Source: Candidatus Hydrogenedentota bacterium (GTDB lineage: Bacteria; Hydrogenedentota; Hydrogenedentia; Hydrogenedentales; SLHB01). Taken from it: DNA of 64,000 bases. The translations under genes were made by a program, and so were the position numbers. The notes under the pieces are model-generated. The model was given only the letters and a program-made list of their open reading frames with translations, ran no database searches and was not told where the DNA came from. Positions 1-8,453 of this stretch are shown in pieces (within the stretch, counting starts at the first letter, position 1; each line of letters begins with the position of its first letter). The stretch is from positions 55,544 through 119,543 of the forward strand of contig JADLHJ010000013.1 of NCBI GenBank assembly GCA_020848835.1. The letters are read 5' to 3'.

Positions 1-1
1 C

Positions 2-934
2 GTCATGTGTCTCGCACCCGTTTTAGCTTTGGCGGCGCAGTTCGACGCCAAAGACTCCGGCGATCACTTCGACCTTTCGGTTGACGGGAAGGTGTGGCTA
101 CGCACGATGACGCCAACTTACGATCCCAATAACCGCGATGAAACCTACAAGATCTATACCCACGTTTTAGATTTCGCTGGTAACAGTCCAATAACCAAAG
201 GTCCCGGCGGCAAATTCCCGCACCACCGCGGTCTGTTTATCGGCTGGAAAGATACAATTGTTAACGGTGTCGATTACGACACTTGGCACATGGTCAAAGA
301 AGAATGCGTTCAACGACACGTGAGCTGGGAACCGCTGAAGACCAGCGACAAAACTAGCACACAGATTGAAAATGTTCTGTGGGAGAATTCTGAAAAGAAG
401 CCCTTTATTAGCGAAGTGCGCGCAATTTCCGCCACACCCGGCGACGATGGGCTGCGAGTTATGGACTTTCAATCAAAATTGACATCAAAAGCGGGTGCAA
501 TTCAGTTAAAAGGCGATCTGCAACACGCGGGCATGCAAATCCGTATGTCACAGGAAGTGGCCGATAAAGACGACGCCGAAGTGAAAGACAAAGTCCCGGC
601 GGAAAAAAAATCGACGCAATACGTGTTGCCGGCTGGATCCACCGTTGAGAAGGACGACAAGGTCACCGGCGCGTGGTGGGCCTGCTGTTCCTGCGAAGTC
701 GGCGGCAAGCGCTACTACATTGTACACATGACCCACCCAAGTACATGCAAGGATGTGCCCGTCTATTCCATTCGCGCATATGCGCGCTTCGGCGCATTTT
801 GGGAACCAACGCTTGAGGAAGGCAAACCGCAGCAGTACAACTTCCGGTTTGTGATATCAGAAAAGCCGCTGGACCTTGCCACATGTCAGTCGCTGTATGA
901 TGCATATGCGAAATCAACGCCTGCGGCGATTTGA
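2..934 (+). CDS. PmoA-like (DUF6807) secreted protein, 5' end cut by window
   Basis: The reading frame is open to the left edge of the window, and the first visible residues resemble the end of a signal peptide (hydrophobic stretch ending ALAAQ). The true start therefore probably lies upstream. The body carries blocks typical of the DUF6807/PmoA-like family: a KGPGGKFPHHRGLFIGW block, a DTWHM block, and a late region ending in a FRFVIS strand. In Planctomycetota-like genomes such proteins are usually small secreted or periplasmic beta-rich proteins near Gfo/Idh/MocA and glycan genes. Their biochemical role is not established; the PmoA name comes from weak similarity and does not show methane oxidation. 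About 309 residues are visible, close to the full family length. Family assignment is fairly confident, function is not. Confidence 0.75.
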   Translation, partial: VMCLAPVLALAAQFDAKDSGDHFDLSVDGKVWLRTMTPTYDPNNRDETYKIYTHVLDFAGNSPITKGPGGKFPHHRGLFIGWKDTIVNGVDYDTWHMVKEECVQRHVSWEPLKTSDKTSTQIENVLWENSEKKPFISEVRAISATPGDDGLRVMDFQSKLTSKAGAIQLKGDLQHAGMQIRMSQEVADKDDAEVKDKVPAEKKSTQYVLPAGSTVEKDDKVTGAWWACCSCEVGGKRYYIVHMTHPSTCKDVPVYSIRAYARFGAFWEPTLEEGKPQQYNFRFVISEKPLDLATCQSLYDAYAKSTPAAI

Positions 935-1036
935 GCGTCTAGCAAATGCCGCTTCATATCGCGCGTTATTGACAAACGCACGGTTTCATGATCGCTGGTA
1001 TCGTCAATACAAAATCCGTAGTCAAAATTCTTTATC

Positions 1037-1549
1037 ATGATCATCGGCGTCATCAGCGATACCCACGGCAACCGCAAACTCATGCACCACGTTGCCGACT
1101 GGATGAAAGCCAAGCACGGCGTTGAACTCATCATTCATGTCGGCGACGATTACCCCGACGCGCAAGAGCTAGTCCTGGCAGGGCACAACGTCCGCATGGT
1201 TCCCGGCCTGTGGTGCGACGAGTATCACGATGGCCGTGTGCCGAAGCGCATCATTGTCCCATGTGACGGAATCACGATCTCCGCCGCACACGCGGAAAAG
1301 GATCTCGGCGCGACCGAACTTGCCGCAAGCATAGTACTGACCGGCCATACGCACGTTGCGAAGATCGAAAAGCTGGGCCGATCTGTACACGTGAATCCCG
1401 GCCACCTCAAACACCCGAAACTCGACCGTGGCCAACGCCCGTCGTATGCGATCGTTTCCACAGCGCCACACGAAGTGGAAATCGCAATCCATGAGATCGA
1501 TGGCGGCGTCCGCGCATCGCAGTCGTTTCCTCGCTCAGAACTGGCATAA
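1037..1549 (+). CDS. YfcE/MJ0936-like metallophosphoesterase, variant metal site
   Basis: A 170-residue cytosolic protein of the calcineurin-like phosphoesterase fold, the size of YfcE/MJ0936 enzymes that hydrolyse phosphodiesters with two metals. Visible metal-ligand motifs are SDTH near residue 8, GDD near residue 38, an isolated His in SAAHAEK, and GHTH near residue 111. The usual GNxD motif that supplies the bridging Asn is replaced by PGLWCDEY, so that ligand appears to be missing. The HGH motif is reduced to a single His and the usual NPGS becomes NPGH. No clear Shine-Dalgarno sequence precedes the ATG. The gene stands alone between the PmoA-like and CDF genes. Fold assignment is confident; activity is uncertain because of the altered site. 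Confidence 0.8.
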   Translation: MIIGVISDTHGNRKLMHHVADWMKAKHGVELIIHVGDDYPDAQELVLAGHNVRMVPGLWCDEYHDGRVPKRIIVPCDGITISAAHAEKDLGATELAASIVLTGHTHVAKIEKLGRSVHVNPGHLKHPKLDRGQRPSYAIVSTAPHEVEIAIHEIDGGVRASQSFPRSELA

Positions 1550-1660
1550 TGGTCTCATTCTATAATTTCGATTGGGGAACTCGCTCCTGAAAAGCCGAGC
1601 CGAGCCCCGTGTGACATCGCTACCGCTGCCATGCGAAAATTCTCCCGGGGGACCACTCGA

Positions 1661-2590
1661 ATGGATCTAAAGCGCGTCGCAATGAGCGCCAGCCTTGGCG
1701 TCGCGGTGCTAATGCTCGTCGGCAAACTGGCGGCATACTACATCACCGGTAGCGCGGCAATTCTCTCCGACGCCGCAGAGTCTGTCGTGCATATCGCCGC
1801 CACGGGCGTCGCCGCGCTCTCGCTTTGGTACGCCCACCGCGCCGCGGACGATTCCCACCCCTACGGCCACGGCAAGATCGCGTACTTCTCCGCCGGCTTC
1901 GAGGGCGCGATGATCTTTAGCGCCGCCGCGTACATTTACTATTCAAGCATTCGCGCTTTAATCGTCGGACCCGAATTACAGCACCTCGGCATCGGTGTCA
2001 TCATCACCGCTGCGCTATGTCTGGTGAACCTTGCGCTCGGTTCCTTTCTCGTTTACGTCGGGAAAAAACAAAATGCCGTCATCCTCGTCGCGAATGGCAA
2101 GCATGTGCTCACCGACATGTGGACCAGCGCGGGCGTAGTCATTGGAGTCTTGATTGTTAATTTTACGAACATTCTTTGGATCGACCCCGTCTGCGCAATT
2201 CTCGTCGCGACAAACATAGTCTTCGAAGCGGTGCGCTTGATGTTGCGCGCGTTTAATGGACTCCTCGACCAAGCGAACCCACAGCATGCGCGCACGATAC
2301 TTGACGTGATGCAGCGCGCGGTGGCCGACGGAAAAATTTCCAGTTTCCATCAACTGAAACACCGGGAAACGAACGACGTGATGTGGGTGGACGTACACAT
2401 GCTCGTGCCGGGCCTTTCAACTGCGGCCGATGCACACGCCAGGGTGACGGAGATAGAGAACGCGATCGAGGGGCATTTCCCCGATTACACGGTCCATGTC
2501 ACCACGCACATTGAACCAGACGAGCACGACGCCCATCATCCCGGCGGACACCCCACGCTGCCAGATCCCTACGCAACGCCATTGCCTTAG
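1661..2590 (+). CDS. Cation diffusion facilitator (CDF) family transporter
   Basis: This inner-membrane proton/cation antiporter (about 309 residues) exports divalent metals such as zinc, iron or manganese. The N-terminal half has about six hydrophobic segments. The second carries SDAAESVVH, aligning with the YiiP DxxxD metal site as E and H. The fifth carries HVLTDMWTS with the conserved HxxxD pair. A soluble C-terminal domain follows with a ferredoxin-like pattern and a His/Asp-rich tail (DEHDAHHPGGH) that could bind metal. The start at 1661 is chosen because GGGGGA lies 9 bases upstream; an in-frame ATG at 1631 would add ten residues. The gene ends directly against the convergent DUF4129 gene with no gap. 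Confidence 0.9.
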   Translation: MDLKRVAMSASLGVAVLMLVGKLAAYYITGSAAILSDAAESVVHIAATGVAALSLWYAHRAADDSHPYGHGKIAYFSAGFEGAMIFSAAAYIYYSSIRALIVGPELQHLGIGVIITAALCLVNLALGSFLVYVGKKQNAVILVANGKHVLTDMWTSAGVVIGVLIVNFTNILWIDPVCAILVATNIVFEAVRLMLRAFNGLLDQANPQHARTILDVMQRAVADGKISSFHQLKHRETNDVMWVDVHMLVPGLSTAADAHARVTEIENAIEGHFPDYTVHVTTHIEPDEHDAHHPGGHPTLPDPYATPLP

Positions 2591-4366
2591 TCAGCGTATG
2601 ACACGGTTCCGCAGTTTATCGAAAGTGATCCAAAACTTGCGCAATCGATCGCGTATCTTGTCGTCGATTTGCAGAGTAGAATATGCGCTGACCACGTAGA
2701 GATCGGTAAGCTCGTACGCTTCTTCTCGTATCGAATTTAATTCCTTCGGAAACGCTGCGACAAATTCGTAGGGCGTCTGCCCCGGCTTGCGCGGCACCCC
2801 GTAGTCATAGGCCAGCGCGCACAACGCGTCGTAACAACCTTCAATCGCGCTCGCCGTGCTGCGCGACGCGTCACCCAATGGATTCGCGATCTTCGCCGAA
2901 CGCGACAAATTTTTCGATATACGCCGCCGCCGTTCGATCTTCGGCAACTTGGGCACACGAATCACGCGATCAAGAAACGCTTCGAGCCAATTGAAGAATC
3001 GAACGATGAACTGCGGGAAGTAACGGCGATTGCGCGCAATTTGCACTGCGACCGTGCCGACGCCTCTCAATGCGCCGTATGCGATAAAGAGACCCAGCAC
3101 GATCAGTACACCCGTACCCATCCGCTCCATAAATCTATTCTGTTCAAGCACGTTCACTGCGGGCGTCACGACCGACTGTAACTGAAATGTAGAGCCGCGG
3201 TTCCACGGATCGTATTCGTGTTCGGCTACAAATGCGATGGGCGGCAGCGGCGGCCAGGGCAGCGCCGTAGCGCCAAATCCGACCATCGCGATCATCACGA
3301 ATCCCAGCCCGACCCAAAACGGCCCCAAGCCTCCGGGCAAATACACGCGCCGCGCGCGAAAGTATTCGCGCAATCCTGCAAGACTCGATAGCATCAACAA
3401 AGCCATCGCCGCGACGGTATAGCAGCCCATGTAAAAATGCCCCGCGAGGATCATCGGGGGTCCGCCGTGTTGCACGACGCGCTGGCCCAGCGCAAACGCA
3501 ATCATTACCGGCACCGAAAAATAGAAAATGGAAATGCCTGGGTGCCGTCTCGGCAAGCGCTCGGTCATCGCATCGAGTTGCAGCTTCGCTTTCTTCTTCG
3601 GCTTTTGCCAATCCAGCGGATCGACGGCATCCATATCGAGGATGCCTTCCGCCAACTTTGCTTTCTTCTGCGCTGGCTTGTTGTCTTGACTGATCGCACG
3701 GCGAAACTTGATCGCCGTGCTCGTGAGCATACCGATGTCGCCCGCGAGCGCATTGTCGTCCACGCAGCATTCATGCGTCAGGCGGTTCGTAAACCACCAG
3801 ATGAAGCCGACCAGCGTGGTATTGAAAATCAGCGCAGACCAGCCTGAACTCTGGAAGCCTTTTGATACGGTCCCAACGCCGTACGCGGTCGTTGTGAGTG
3901 TGGTGTACGCGATCACAACACCCATTAAGGCCAAGATGTATAGGATGCTCTCTTCTTTTCCGTCCCGCGCGACTAGCCGGTTTAACGCGACAACGCCTAA
4001 CACAAACCAGATCGCAAACCACCGCAGGTTCCAGTCCGATACTTCCGTGTAAACAAACCGCACGTCCAACAGAAAAAAAATCGGGGCCGCGATCATGATC
4101 AAGATCATGAACGGCGTCGTGAAGTCGATCAGAAAATCCGTCCACGTCCGCGCCTGATACGGTTTTTGTACTTCCGTGACGGTTCGTTTCAACGATTGGA
4201 AATCGGTCACTTCCGGCGCGCGCTTGCGCAGGCGCTCTGTCACCGCGGGCGCGGACATCGCAGCCGCCTCGGATTCCAGCAGCGAATGAAAGTCCGTCGG
4301 ACCTTCACTAGGGTAGCCGCTAGCGCCCGATTCGGTTGGGGGAAATTTCGTGGAGTTGCCGTTCAT
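2591..4366 (-). CDS. DUF4129 membrane protein of the MoxR-DUF58 cluster
   Basis: This 591-residue integral membrane protein has several hydrophobic segments in its first 430 residues. Its soluble C-terminus matches DUF4129: a Y-D-x-L-x-x-L-A-Y-D-Y-G-V-P-R-x-x-x-Q-T-P-Y-E-F pattern, which in relatives often follows a transglutaminase domain. No transglutaminase domain is visible here. DUF4129, DUF58 and MoxR genes are commonly linked and are thought to act together in envelope or metalloprotein maturation; this is knowledge of the family, not shown here. The ATG at 4366 lies inside the end of the upstream DUF58 gene (47-bp overlap), suggesting co-transcription. No strong ribosome-binding site is seen, and an internal Met at 4258 is a possible alternative start. 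Confidence 0.8.
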   Translation of the reverse strand: MNGNSTKFPPTESGASGYPSEGPTDFHSLLESEAAAMSAPAVTERLRKRAPEVTDFQSLKRTVTEVQKPYQARTWTDFLIDFTTPFMILIMIAAPIFFLLDVRFVYTEVSDWNLRWFAIWFVLGVVALNRLVARDGKEESILYILALMGVVIAYTTLTTTAYGVGTVSKGFQSSGWSALIFNTTLVGFIWWFTNRLTHECCVDDNALAGDIGMLTSTAIKFRRAISQDNKPAQKKAKLAEGILDMDAVDPLDWQKPKKKAKLQLDAMTERLPRRHPGISIFYFSVPVMIAFALGQRVVQHGGPPMILAGHFYMGCYTVAAMALLMLSSLAGLREYFRARRVYLPGGLGPFWVGLGFVMIAMVGFGATALPWPPLPPIAFVAEHEYDPWNRGSTFQLQSVVTPAVNVLEQNRFMERMGTGVLIVLGLFIAYGALRGVGTVAVQIARNRRYFPQFIVRFFNWLEAFLDRVIRVPKLPKIERRRRISKNLSRSAKIANPLGDASRSTASAIEGCYDALCALAYDYGVPRKPGQTPYEFVAAFPKELNSIREEAYELTDLYVVSAYSTLQIDDKIRDRLRKFWITFDKLRNRVIR

Positions 4367-5624
4367 GTTCGATATGTATGCAGTTAATTTCGTGCGCCAG
4401 CAGCAACGCCGCCGCGCGTTCGTAAGACGCCTGGTTCTTAATCAAGAAAACAGTAACCGCGAAGCCCGACAGCTTCATCTGCGCCAATATGATTGACAAG
4501 TCTTCTGTCACCTGCGGAACGATCGGAATCAGCGCGGCATCGCGCGGCAGCCGCTCGAACTGCGCGAGAATCGTCTGCCCGATATCGAGTCCATCCGTCG
4601 GCAATACGCGCGCAAGGTTCTCCACAATCTGCAATGCCTGCACGGGACTCCGCCGCGTGGGGACGGTCAGTGGACTCAATCGATCCGACTCGCCTTCGCC
4701 CACAACATTGTATTCCGCTTCCTGCCGCGACAGCGATTGCCGCGATTCGACCTCCCACTTCGCGACCTCCGCCGCATCACGCGCATTCGTCATCATGCCG
4801 ATTTGTTCACCGGACATTTGCAGCAGGTATCCGATCGAGGCAGTGGTCGTGATCGCAAGTTCCATGCGCTCCTCGCCATCTTCACCCTGATACAAGGGTC
4901 CAAATAGATCGAGAATGAGAGTAGCGCCCAGCACATTCGCCGGTTCGCTTTGTTTTACAAACAATTCGCCGGTGCGCGCCGAGGCCTTCCAATGGATACG
5001 GTTCATCGGATCGCCCGGAACATATTCGCGCAAACTCGCGATGCGCGTGGGATCTTCATACACGCGATTGCTGATCCGCACCGGTCCCTGCGGCCTGCGC
5101 GCGGCGATATTGAAGGTGTCGATATAGGCTACGGTCGGCAGCACCGAGATGTAATCCTGCTGCTGCCCCGTCTTGAAGCGCTTCTGCAATCCGAACAAAT
5201 CGCCCGATTCCATCAGCAACGGCCCGATGCGATGGTACCCACGCCGCGGACAGGTGAGCGTGTAATTCAACGTTATCGATCGCCCCGGCATTAGTATTGC
5301 CAAGCGCGAATTGTCGCCATCGCGCGGGAATCCACCCGGCGCCAGGTCTTCAACGAATATCCAAGGAATCGGCCAACCGCGCCGGTTCGTTAACGTAACT
5401 TCGACATTTGTTTCTTCGCCCTGCGCCATCACGGTCTGGCTAATCGCGCGCGTGCAATCCAATCCAGACAGCCAGGCTAGAGAGGAAAGATTGGCAATTG
5501 TGACAAGAAGAAGAAAGGCATATACCGCAAAGGCGACGTATGGCGCTTTGACAATGAACGCGGTCGCCAGCGCGACACCAGCAACGACAAACCAAAACGC
5601 ATTTCGCCGAATACGATCGTTCAT
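4320..5624 (-). CDS. DUF58 domain protein
   Basis: An approximately 434-residue protein with two N-terminal hydrophobic segments (NAFWFVVAGVALATAFIVKA and a second one after YVAF). A beta-rich segment and the DUF58 core follow, with the hallmark REYVPGDPMNRIHWKASAR block near residue 200. DUF58 proteins resemble von Willebrand A folds and are encoded next to MoxR AAA ATPases, which may remodel them. The ATG at 5624 is preferred because the extension to a TTG at 5666 adds non-conserved residues; neither start has a good Shine-Dalgarno. Its 3' end overlaps the DUF4129 gene, while upstream it is separated from the DUF1549/DUF1553 gene by a large inverted repeat. Confidence 0.88.
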   Translation of the reverse strand: MNDRIRRNAFWFVVAGVALATAFIVKAPYVAFAVYAFLLLVTIANLSSLAWLSGLDCTRAISQTVMAQGEETNVEVTLTNRRGWPIPWIFVEDLAPGGFPRDGDNSRLAILMPGRSITLNYTLTCPRRGYHRIGPLLMESGDLFGLQKRFKTGQQQDYISVLPTVAYIDTFNIAARRPQGPVRISNRVYEDPTRIASLREYVPGDPMNRIHWKASARTGELFVKQSEPANVLGATLILDLFGPLYQGEDGEERMELAITTTASIGYLLQMSGEQIGMMTNARDAAEVAKWEVESRQSLSRQEAEYNVVGEGESDRLSPLTVPTRRSPVQALQIVENLARVLPTDGLDIGQTILAQFERLPRDAALIPIVPQVTEDLSIILAQMKLSGFAVTVFLIKNQASYERAAALLLAHEINCIHIEHERQLHEISPNRIGR

Positions 5625-5665
5625 GCGTAAGCAGGCCAATTCCAAACTCGTTCTACAATAACGCA

Positions 5666-5777
5666 AAGCACTATTTGGAGTGCGGCGGCGGGTAGACGCC
5701 GCTTTGCCTGTTTCTCGCCAATAGCCAAAGCGGTGTCTACGCTAGGCCGCTTCGCCGCCGCACTCCAAACAGCGCTT
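5666..5777. repeat. Large imperfect inverted repeat (REP/MITE-like hairpin)
   Basis: The outer arms 5666-5690 and 5753-5777 are complementary with two mismatches over 25 bases; the core is TTGGAGTGCGGCGGCG. The inner arms 5692-5706 and 5726-5740 (GTAGACGCCGCTTTG) pair with one mismatch. It fills the gap between the DUF58 and DUF1549/DUF1553 genes and has no coding pattern. It resembles dispersed palindromic elements of large-genome environmental bacteria. It has no clear T-tract, so a transcription terminator is less likely, though mRNA stabilisation is possible. Confidence 0.8.
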
Positions 5778-5802
5778 CGCGGTGATGGCGCACAGACGTG
5801 GT

Positions 5803-8442
5803 CTAGTTCAAATAAACAAACTCGCTTGAATTCAGCAGCGCCCTGCACACTTCGACGATCCCAAACGCGTTCGCCAATTCGCAGGCGCGCGCCTTCTCGT
5901 CCGCCTTCGCTTCACGGCACAACGCCAAGGAATACGCAAGCGCAACTTGGTCTTCCATTTTTGCACCCGCTTCAGCCTTCACCCGCTCTGCAAAGGCCTC
6001 CGCCTGCTGCATCATGAAAGGGCTGTTCAAAAGACTCAGCGCCTGCAGCGGCGAAGTAGACGTAATACGCTTCGGCATCGCCTGTGCCGCGTCGGGGCAA
6101 TCGAATACCCCGAAGGTGTGGTCCTGTTCCATGCGCGGTTTCCACTGATAGATCATGCGGCGAAACTCCGCGCGCGTGAACTGCGTCTTCGGAATATAAA
6201 TATGCACGTAGCTATCGTTCGGCTCGAACACGTCGAAACCAGGCCCACCCATCGTCAAATCGAGTTGACCGCTTACGTACAAGATGCTGTCGCGAATAGG
6301 CTCCATGTCCAAGCGACGCGGCGGGAAACGCCAAAGCCATTGCGAACCTGCGTCCACCGCCATCGCCGCTTCATCTGGCGCACTCGATTGCCGATACGTA
6401 TTCGACATCAAGATCAATTTGTGAATTGATTTGAGTCTCCAACCATTATCCATCAATTGCGTCGCGAGCCAATCGAGCAATTCCGGATGCGTCGGCCGAA
6501 TTCCCATCGCCCCAAAATCGCTCGGCGAATTTACGATACCCTTGCCGAAATGGTGCTGCCAGATGCGATTCACCATCACACGCGCCGTCAGCGGATTCCG
6601 CGCGTCGCAAATCCACTCCGCCAGTTTTATGCGCCGTTGCGCATCCGACTCCGCGGCGTCCATGTCGCAACGATAGCCAACAAACTGCGGCGTCGCCGGC
6701 GCAACAAGTTGCTTGTCCATCATGGGGTCGCCACGCTGCAACAAATAGGTGGGCTCCGGTTGCGTGAAGCGCGCGGCGTACACCCGCGGGCCATCTGCAA
6801 GGCGCTTGATGTCCATTTTCAAGCGGCCTTCCGTATTCTGCAAATCTTTCAGCGTGGCCGCTTCCTCGGGTGAAAGCTGGGCGGCATCGTACAGCGCCGG
6901 CAATTGATCGTTTCGATTAAACGGATGCCGTTTGGCAGAACTTGAAACAGTCTGCCAAGACTTTCCATCCATCGATACGGCGATCTCATAATCCGTCACA
7001 ATGCGATCGGTAAAGGCGCCCTCGCGGTCGCGTGCCCATGCCACCATATCGATCAGCGTAGGCTTTGCCAGCTCGATTTGTGCCCACGCGCCTTCGCGTT
7101 CGGTGGGGATCCAACTGCGCGCATTGCCAAAACGGCCATCATTCAAATGCTCTACTCGGTGCAGTGGATTATCGGCAAACACCGTTGAAGCCGTCGCCAC
7201 CCCGCCGTTCACCGCAAGCGCAACGTTCGCCGGATTGTCACCGGGCGTATAGACTTCGAGTTCGTCGATACACGGCTCCAGTTCGTCCGTCTTTTTCACC
7301 GTGAACCGCACAAACTTCGCTTCCACCGGCGAAAAGCGATCCACATTTTCCATCGTGCTCACGCGCCGCAACAATCCATCCGGCTGGGTATCGCGCGCAA
7401 GCCGCAACATCTTTCCGCGCAGCGACGCCAATTCCTGTTTCAGCGGCTCGACCTGTGCAACGCGCGCTTCGCGACCGGGATCCGGCAACTCCCGCTCGCC
7501 GTGCGACACACCCGCGAACACAGCGCGCAACGCGTAGTAGTCATGTTGCGAAATGGGATCGAATTTATGATCGTGGCATTTCGCGCACCCGACCGTCAGT
7601 CCCAGAAACGCCGCGCCGGTCGTCGCGACCATATCGCCGATTTCCTGATCGCGCTGCATTTTCGTCAGCACGATGTCGGGACTCTTCACTTCGTCCAGCG
7701 GTCCCGCAGATAAAAATCCGGTTGCAACAATATTGCCCGTCAGGTCGCCGGTTAGTTGCTCCTTGATGAAGTCCGTATACGGCTTATCTTCATTGAATGC
7801 CTGTATAACGTAATCGCGGTAGTGCCACGCATTCCGCCGTGGCGTGTTCGTTTCGAATCCATTCGTCTCGGCAAACCGAATAATATCCAGCCAATGCCGC
7901 GCCCAACGTTCGCCATAGTGCTGCGACGCCAACACCTGATCGATCAACTTTTCATACGCATCGGCCGAATCATCCGCCACGAATGCCGCCACTTCTTCCG
8001 GTGTTGGCGGCAGTCCGAGCACATCCAAATACACTCGCCGAATCAGCGTGCGTTTGTCAGCGGTGGGAGATGGTTCCAGATGCTCTGCGCGAAGCCTGGA
8101 AAGAACAAACGCATCGATGGGATTGGCGACCCACGCTGCATCCTCAAAAGACGGCGGCGTCTGGTTCGTTACGGGACGAAACGCCCAATATTTTTCGTCT
8201 GTGGGAATCTGTGCCGCCTTGCGCACAGTCACGTCGATGGGATCGGACTTCGGCGCAATTGCTGTCTTAATGCGCGCGAGGACTTCTGCATCGTGCTGCA
8301 CGGTTTCCAATGCGTGCAACAAATCTTCTGCAGGCTCCGCTAAAACGGGCAGGACAGCGAGCAGCACGACGAGAACTATGGCGAACAGCCTAAAAAGCAT
8401 GGGCGGCATTCTAACCGAATGCCGCCCATGATTCCTCAACAT
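5803..8442 (-). CDS. DUF1549/DUF1553 secreted protein without PSCyt1 domain
   Basis: An 879-residue exported protein with a hydrophobic signal segment (FAIVLVVLLAVLPVLA) followed by a DUF1549 domain (about residues 100-310; NPIDAFVLSRL, then LDVLGLPPTPEEV). A CxxCH heme-type motif sits at C286/C289/H290, followed by DHKFDPIS. A discoidin-like F5/8 insert occupies about residues 370-515, and DUF1553 about 610-850 (NPLTARVMVNRIWQHHFG). Unlike the two other family members in this window it has no N-terminal PSCyt1 cytochrome domain. Starts at 8442, 8409 and 8400 are possible; 8442 is used because it lies just 11 bases after the kinase stop. A terminator-like hairpin lies across codons 5-15. Function of this planctomycete-type family is unknown. 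Confidence 0.88.
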   Translation of the reverse strand: MLRNHGRHSVRMPPMLFRLFAIVLVVLLAVLPVLAEPAEDLLHALETVQHDAEVLARIKTAIAPKSDPIDVTVRKAAQIPTDEKYWAFRPVTNQTPPSFEDAAWVANPIDAFVLSRLRAEHLEPSPTADKRTLIRRVYLDVLGLPPTPEEVAAFVADDSADAYEKLIDQVLASQHYGERWARHWLDIIRFAETNGFETNTPRRNAWHYRDYVIQAFNEDKPYTDFIKEQLTGDLTGNIVATGFLSAGPLDEVKSPDIVLTKMQRDQEIGDMVATTGAAFLGLTVGCAKCHDHKFDPISQHDYYALRAVFAGVSHGERELPDPGREARVAQVEPLKQELASLRGKMLRLARDTQPDGLLRRVSTMENVDRFSPVEAKFVRFTVKKTDELEPCIDELEVYTPGDNPANVALAVNGGVATASTVFADNPLHRVEHLNDGRFGNARSWIPTEREGAWAQIELAKPTLIDMVAWARDREGAFTDRIVTDYEIAVSMDGKSWQTVSSSAKRHPFNRNDQLPALYDAAQLSPEEAATLKDLQNTEGRLKMDIKRLADGPRVYAARFTQPEPTYLLQRGDPMMDKQLVAPATPQFVGYRCDMDAAESDAQRRIKLAEWICDARNPLTARVMVNRIWQHHFGKGIVNSPSDFGAMGIRPTHPELLDWLATQLMDNGWRLKSIHKLILMSNTYRQSSAPDEAAMAVDAGSQWLWRFPPRRLDMEPIRDSILYVSGQLDLTMGGPGFDVFEPNDSYVHIYIPKTQFTRAEFRRMIYQWKPRMEQDHTFGVFDCPDAAQAMPKRITSTSPLQALSLLNSPFMMQQAEAFAERVKAEAGAKMEDQVALAYSLALCREAKADEKARACELANAFGIVEVCRALLNSSEFVYLN
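8391..8429 (-). terminator. Terminator-like hairpin inside the start of the DUF1549 gene
   Basis: On the minus strand a perfect 12-bp stem (arms 8429-8418 and 8410-8399, ATGGGCGGCATT pairing with AATGCCGCCCAT) has a 7-base loop. It is followed by GC and five T residues (8396-8392). This is the form of a rho-independent terminator. It lies 25 bases after the kinase stop and overlaps the first codons of the DUF1549/DUF1553 gene, so it may act as an attenuator rather than a simple end point. Confidence 0.6.
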
Positions 8443-8453
8443 CGTGTAAATGC

